NCBI GenBank assembly: GCA_019166125.1
Contig: JAHTBO010000002.1
Coordinates: 62,001 to 126,000 of the forward strand
Direction of reading: 5' to 3'
Length of the DNA stretch: 64,000 bases
DNA from: Alcaligenaceae bacterium CGII-47
GTDB taxonomy: Bacteria > Pseudomonadota > Gammaproteobacteria > Burkholderiales > Burkholderiaceae_B
The position numbers and the translations under genes were made by a program. Positions 60,881-64,000 of the stretch are shown here, one piece after another. Under the pieces are notes generated by a model, which was not told the DNA's origin, searched no databases, and saw only the letters and a list, made by a program, of their open reading frames with translations. Position 1 is the first letter of the stretch. Each line of letters opens with the position of its first letter.

Positions 60881-62218
60881 TCAGGCACGGATATCATCAT
60901 GCTGCTCGACACCATACTCCTCAAGCCGGTTATACAAGGTCTTAAGGCTGATACCGAGTTTTTTGGCAGCCGCTTTTTTAACACCGCCACATTGTTGCAA
61001 GGTAGCCAAAATGAGTTGTCGATTAGCATCCGCCAAGGGGGTCCCCACCGAGACTGAAATCTCTGAATCAAGCTCTGTCGAGAGTGAATCAGCATTAAAA
61101 AAGGCCAAATCTCCTGTGATTTCTTCATCAGCCAGAATATAGCTGCGATAGACGTAGTTTCGCAGCTCGCGCACATTCCCCGGCCAGGCGTAGCCCTGAA
61201 TCGCCTTAATCGCATCAGGAGCAAAGCGCTTGTGCGTATGCCCCTCGGTATTGAGCTTTTTAAGAAAATGATTGGCTAGCAGCAGGATGTCATCACCGCG
61301 CTCCCTCAAGGGGGGAAGTGCTAGCGGAAATACGTTCAATCGATAATACAGATCTTCGCGCAATGTGCCAGCACGCACCGCTTCTTCTGGGTCACGATTG
61401 GTCGCGGCAATCACTCGTACGTCAGCGACGATTTCTTCGTTCTTGCCCACCCGCATAAAGCGCCCGGTCTCGAGTACGCGCAACAAACGCACCTGTAGCT
61501 CCAGCGACATTTCGGTGATCTCGTCCAAAAACAGGGTACCGCCTTCGGCAGCCTCAAAATAGCCCTTGTGCTGACGATCGGCCCCTGTGAAGCTGCCCTT
61601 TTCATGCCCAAAAAGCTCACTCTCGATCAGGTTGGGTGAAATGGCGCCACAATTTACTGGCACAAACGGCTTTTTGTAACGTGCACTGGCCAGGTGAATC
61701 GCCTCAGCAACAAGTTCCTTGCCCGTCCCGCTCTCGCCAATCAACAACACCGTTGCACGCGTTGGGGCGATTTTTTCGATATGCGCACATAACAATTGCA
61801 TGGGGGGTGATTCACCAAAGATCTTGGCAAAGAACTCAGTTGATCCTGGCTCGGGGCGACGATTGAACAGGATCTTGAGCTCGCGCAACAAGGCGCGCAC
61901 CCGCTGCAGGCTTAGCGGCTTACGTAAATAGTCGACTGCGCCACAACGCAATGCCTCAATGGCACTGTCTATGCTGGAATGCCCGGTAATAAAGACGACC
62001 TGGATATCGGTCTGTCCGAGTTCTGTCCAAAATTTGATACCGTCGCCATCAGGCAGCAACATATCCATCAAGACCACGTCGGGCTTCTGACGCTCGATCT
62101 GTATGCGAGCCTGACGTATGTCGCCCGCCAACGCCACACTGTACCCCTCGCTCTGGGCCACCTCAGCCAGCAATTCGCGTATTGCTGGCTCATCGTCTGT
62201 AATCAATAGATGTAGCAT
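60881..62218 (-). CDS. NtrC-family sigma-54 response regulator, likely master of the local regulon
   Basis: A 445-residue activator. The receiver has phospho-acceptor Asp52 (VVLMDMLLPDG). The AAA+ domain has Walker A GESGTGKE (161-168), the sigma-54 contact loop GSFTGA (208-213), Walker B GGTLFLDEI and a VIAATNRD sensor motif. The Fis-type HTH is at the end (GGVKKAAAKKLGISLKTLYNRLEEYGV). All parts needed to open sigma-54 promoters are intact. It lies amid seven or eight -24/-12 promoters on both sides of the ICE. No full-length cognate kinase is adjacent. Confidence 0.95.
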   Translation of the reverse strand: MLHLLITDDEPAIRELLAEVAQSEGYSVALAGDIRQARIQIERQKPDVVLMDMLLPDGDGIKFWTELGQTDIQVVFITGHSSIDSAIEALRCGAVDYLRKPLSLQRVRALLRELKILFNRRPEPGSTEFFAKIFGESPPMQLLCAHIEKIAPTRATVLLIGESGTGKELVAEAIHLASARYKKPFVPVNCGAISPNLIESELFGHEKGSFTGADRQHKGYFEAAEGGTLFLDEITEMSLELQVRLLRVLETGRFMRVGKNEEIVADVRVIAATNRDPEEAVRAGTLREDLYYRLNVFPLALPPLRERGDDILLLANHFLKKLNTEGHTHKRFAPDAIKAIQGYAWPGNVRELRNYVYRSYILADEEITGDLAFFNADSLSTELDSEISVSVGTPLADANRQLILATLQQCGGVKKAAAKKLGISLKTLYNRLEEYGVEQHDDIRA

Positions 62219-62440
62219 GTAGCACTCTGATATGAAACGATTGGTCTAAATCAACTTGAACCATAGAATTGTCCATTCTAACTCGATCATTGGTCGCCAA
62301 GACATATACCTCCATATTCAGTCCTGGATACTGTAACTAAAATAATTTTCAATTTTACGCCAGCGGCTCAGTGCAGCATCTCGCCACACCAATGGGCTCT
62401 TGTCACCAATAGAAGCAATAATTCGTCGAGTGCGGTCTTT
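62219..62440. other. AT-rich divergent upstream region of the activator and PRC-barrel genes
   Basis: The gap between the activator start and the PRC-barrel promoter shows no gene. It must hold the activator's own promoter and any upstream activating site for the PRC-barrel gene; no clear inverted repeat was fixed. Confidence 0.4.
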
Positions 62441-62456
62441 GGGTACGGTAATTGCA
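62441..62456 (+). promoter_or_regulatory. Probable sigma-54 promoter of the PRC-barrel gene
   Basis: GGGTAC-GGTAA-TTGCA keeps GG-N10-GC and an exact -12 with two mismatches at -24. The predicted leader is about 25 bases to the ATG at 62493. Confidence 0.55.
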
Positions 62457-62492
62457 TGGGACATCATGCAACTACCCTCTAAGGATTATTAT

Positions 62493-63278
62493 ATGTTACG
62501 CACAATATCGAGTTTAAATGGCCATACTATCCGCGCGACAGATGGTGAGCTGGGCCACATTAAAAAGCTATATCTGGATGAAGATCAATGGACAGTGAGA
62601 TATCTGGTCGTGGAAACAGGGGCGTGGCTGTTCAAGCGGGCAGTTCTGCTTTCACCCTACTCAATCAAAACCATCGATGATATTGACGAAGCGATTGATG
62701 TTTCGCTCACACGCGAGCAGATCAAGAACGCACCCGAAGTGGACCCTAAGACCCGGCTCTCACGTAACGCAGAGAGTGAATACTCACGCTACTACGGCTA
62801 TGACACGTATTGGACAGGCCCAAATGTATGGGGAACAAACCCTTACCCTATTATGCGTTCTGCCAGCGCAGAGGGGCTGCCTCCCGCAGCGGGATTTCCC
62901 GCCAATGACACGCTCGAGAGCGATGCTGCTGACAACGGTAGTGGGTTTTACCTGCGCGATAGTGATGAATTGCAGCGCTACGACATCGAGGGTTCCGATG
63001 GCGACATTGGACATGTAGAAGACTTTATCTTTGATGACGAATCCTGGCGTGTGCATTACCTGATTGTCGACACCCGTAATTGGTGGCCAGGCGGCAAGAA
63101 AGTCTTGATCGCTATTCATTGGATAGACAACATCAATTGGCTGGATGCCAAGGTCCGAGTCAACCTCACCCGAGAGCAAATCAAGAACAGCCCGGAATAT
63201 GACCCTAATGTCGCAGTGGACCGTAATTACGAGACAAATCTGCATAATTATTACGATAGAAAGGCATATTGGGACTGA
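62493..63278 (+). CDS. Two-domain PRC-barrel protein
   Basis: A 261-residue soluble protein with two PRC-barrel halves. The first is about 1-90 (LNGHTIRATDGELGHIKKLYLDEDQWTVRYLVVETG) and the second about 165-255 (DIEGSDGDIGHVEDFIFDDESWRVHYLIVDTRNWWPG). Both end in VxLTREQIKNxPE, showing internal duplication. PRC-barrel proteins with this pattern are common in stress islands; the function is unknown. AAGGATT precedes the ATG. Confidence 0.88.
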   Translation: MLRTISSLNGHTIRATDGELGHIKKLYLDEDQWTVRYLVVETGAWLFKRAVLLSPYSIKTIDDIDEAIDVSLTREQIKNAPEVDPKTRLSRNAESEYSRYYGYDTYWTGPNVWGTNPYPIMRSASAEGLPPAAGFPANDTLESDAADNGSGFYLRDSDELQRYDIEGSDGDIGHVEDFIFDDESWRVHYLIVDTRNWWPGGKKVLIAIHWIDNINWLDAKVRVNLTREQIKNSPEYDPNVAVDRNYETNLHNYYDRKAYWD

Positions 63279-63328
63279 TTCCACGTCTATTTAGATACGA
63301 TAGCGCATAGGTTCGGATACAAACAAGC

Positions 63329-63365
63329 AAGCCAGAGCACGCCGAGGAGATGCGTGATCTGGCTT
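63329..63365. terminator. Bidirectional terminator between convergent genes
   Basis: AAGCCAGA/TCTGGCTT arms (63329-63336, 63358-63365) enclose an inner CACGC/GCGTG stem. T-rich DNA follows rightward (GATTTCTATT). It lies between the PRC-barrel stop and the convergent small gene. Confidence 0.75.
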
Positions 63366-63374
63366 GATTTCTAT

Positions 63375-63572
63375 TCAGGAGGACTTAGTCTTATCGGATA
63401 CTTTAGGAGTGAACGAGATAGGATCACTGCCAGGAAACGTATCGTCCAGGGCATCGTCGAGCGCTCGTTCGCGCTTTTCGATCGAACTCTTTTGTTTCGG
63501 TTGAGGGTCGGATTGAGGTGCGGGGCTTAGGCTACCGCCACGCTTTTTAGTGGGCGTGTCTGGCTTTCGCAT
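63375..63572 (-). CDS. Small conserved acidic-tail protein
   Basis: A 65-residue protein with a basic, Pro-rich start and the conserved run KRERALDDALDDTFPGSDPISFTP, seen in many small proteobacterial proteins of unknown function found near stress genes. AGGAGATAGTT precedes the ATG. No sigma-54 element was found upstream. Confidence 0.75.
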   Translation of the reverse strand: MRKPDTPTKKRGGSLSPAPQSDPQPKQKSSIEKRERALDDALDDTFPGSDPISFTPKVSDKTKSS

Positions 63573-63652
63573 AACTATCTCCTATATTACTGAAATAGAA
63601 CGAGAGGCGAATGTCAGTGACAATCCCCCCCTCATTTCATACTTACAGATAT

Positions 63653-64000
63653 CTACTTTTCTACCTTGACTTCAGGCAGCGCCTTGAGTTGCTCCTTACT
63701 GTAGCCTTGCAACATCAGTTTGTCATCAGTTCCCGTAATTTTGTCGAAAGGGATGGCGACACTGTGCTGGCCCATGCCAAGAAAACCACCTGCCCCGACA
63801 ACATAGGTCGTGGCCTGTCCATCGCTAGCCAGAATGACGTCTTCGATGTCACCGATTTTTTCGTCCTTCTCGTTATAGACACTTTTACCCATGATCTTGT
63901 GTTTTACGCTCAAGCCCGTCATGGCATGAGTGACGGCTGCACTCATGGAACTACTGTTATTGCTGGCTGGGGGGGTTGTCACGGCGCCAGGCATAGTGGA
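63653..64000 (-). CDS. PRC-barrel protein, C-terminal part (runs off right edge)
   Basis: At least 115 residues are visible, open through the right edge. A Ser/Asn-rich linker is followed by a PRC-barrel domain: LSVKHKIMGKSVYNEKDEKIGDIEDVILASDGQATTYVVGAGGFLGMGQHSVAIPFDKI. A Met at 63994 is probably internal, since such proteins normally carry a signal peptide just upstream. It is the third PRC-barrel domain at this end of the window. Confidence 0.8.
   Translation of the reverse strand, partial: STMPGAVTTPPASNNSSSMSAAVTHAMTGLSVKHKIMGKSVYNEKDEKIGDIEDVILASDGQATTYVVGAGGFLGMGQHSVAIPFDKITGTDDKLMLQGYSKEQLKALPEVKVEK

Overview
The window shows a proteobacterial chromosome, probably a betaproteobacterium of the Burkholderiales. 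This is inferred from the style of the stress genes and the type of integrative element; there is no rRNA or tRNA to confirm it. Moderate-G+C chromosomal DNA is interrupted by one large, G+C-rich integrative and conjugative element (ICE). The chromosomal parts are about 1-12.13 kb and 56.55-64 kb; the ICE is about 12.2-56.5 kb.

Left chromosome. A response regulator (cut by the edge) and a PepSY protein are divergent from a five-gene cluster: a ferric-reductase-like flavoprotein, a PepSY protein, a DUF2271 protein with an ApbE-type FMN attachment motif, a PepSY-TM/flavodoxin/reductase fusion, and ApbE itself. Together they look like a flavin-based transmembrane electron-transfer system. Next come a zinc alcohol dehydrogenase, a CHRD protein, a decayed DUF421 gene, a LOV-like HWE histidine kinase with its receiver partner, and an AsmA-like protein.

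Right chromosome. A SYLF lipoprotein, an AI-2E-type permease, a proline-rich small protein, a ClsB-type phospholipid synthase, a kinase fragment carrying only a HisKA-like domain, a lone receiver, an NtrC-type sigma-54 activator, a two-domain PRC-barrel protein, a small conserved protein and a partial PRC-barrel protein. Sigma-54 -24/-12 promoters stand before CHRD (weak), DUF421, the HWE kinase, AsmA, SYLF, AI-2E, the proline-rich gene and PRC-barrel (weaker). They lie on both sides of the ICE. The simplest reading is one sigma-54 stress regulon split by ICE insertion, with the activator still in place.

ICE. From the right end inward: a tyrosine integrase overlapping a PDDEXK nuclease, a radC remnant, a PP2C/kinase/kinase operon, radC, a RloC-like ATPase, DUF932, a ParB gene broken by an in-frame stop, an HxlR/SDR cargo pair, DUF736, an Xre regulator, DUF2958, DUF2285, an AlpA-like HTH, RepA with three iteron-like repeats, ParA, a ribbon-helix-helix protein, DUF2840, a TraF-like peptidase, an oriT-like region, a relaxase, TetR/methyltransferase cargo, LysR/EexN, TraG, and a full trb mating-pore operon (trbBCDEJ-trbK-alt-trbLFGI-DUF2274). 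At the far left end is a three-gene DUF6088/54-aa/SIR2 operon.

Three ICE modules look like anti-phage defence: the SIR2 operon, the RloC-like ATPase and the PP2C-kinase-kinase operon. The last, and the DUF6088-SIR2 pairing, are the best candidates for poorly described systems. No tRNA, rRNA, CRISPR array or intact insertion sequence was seen.
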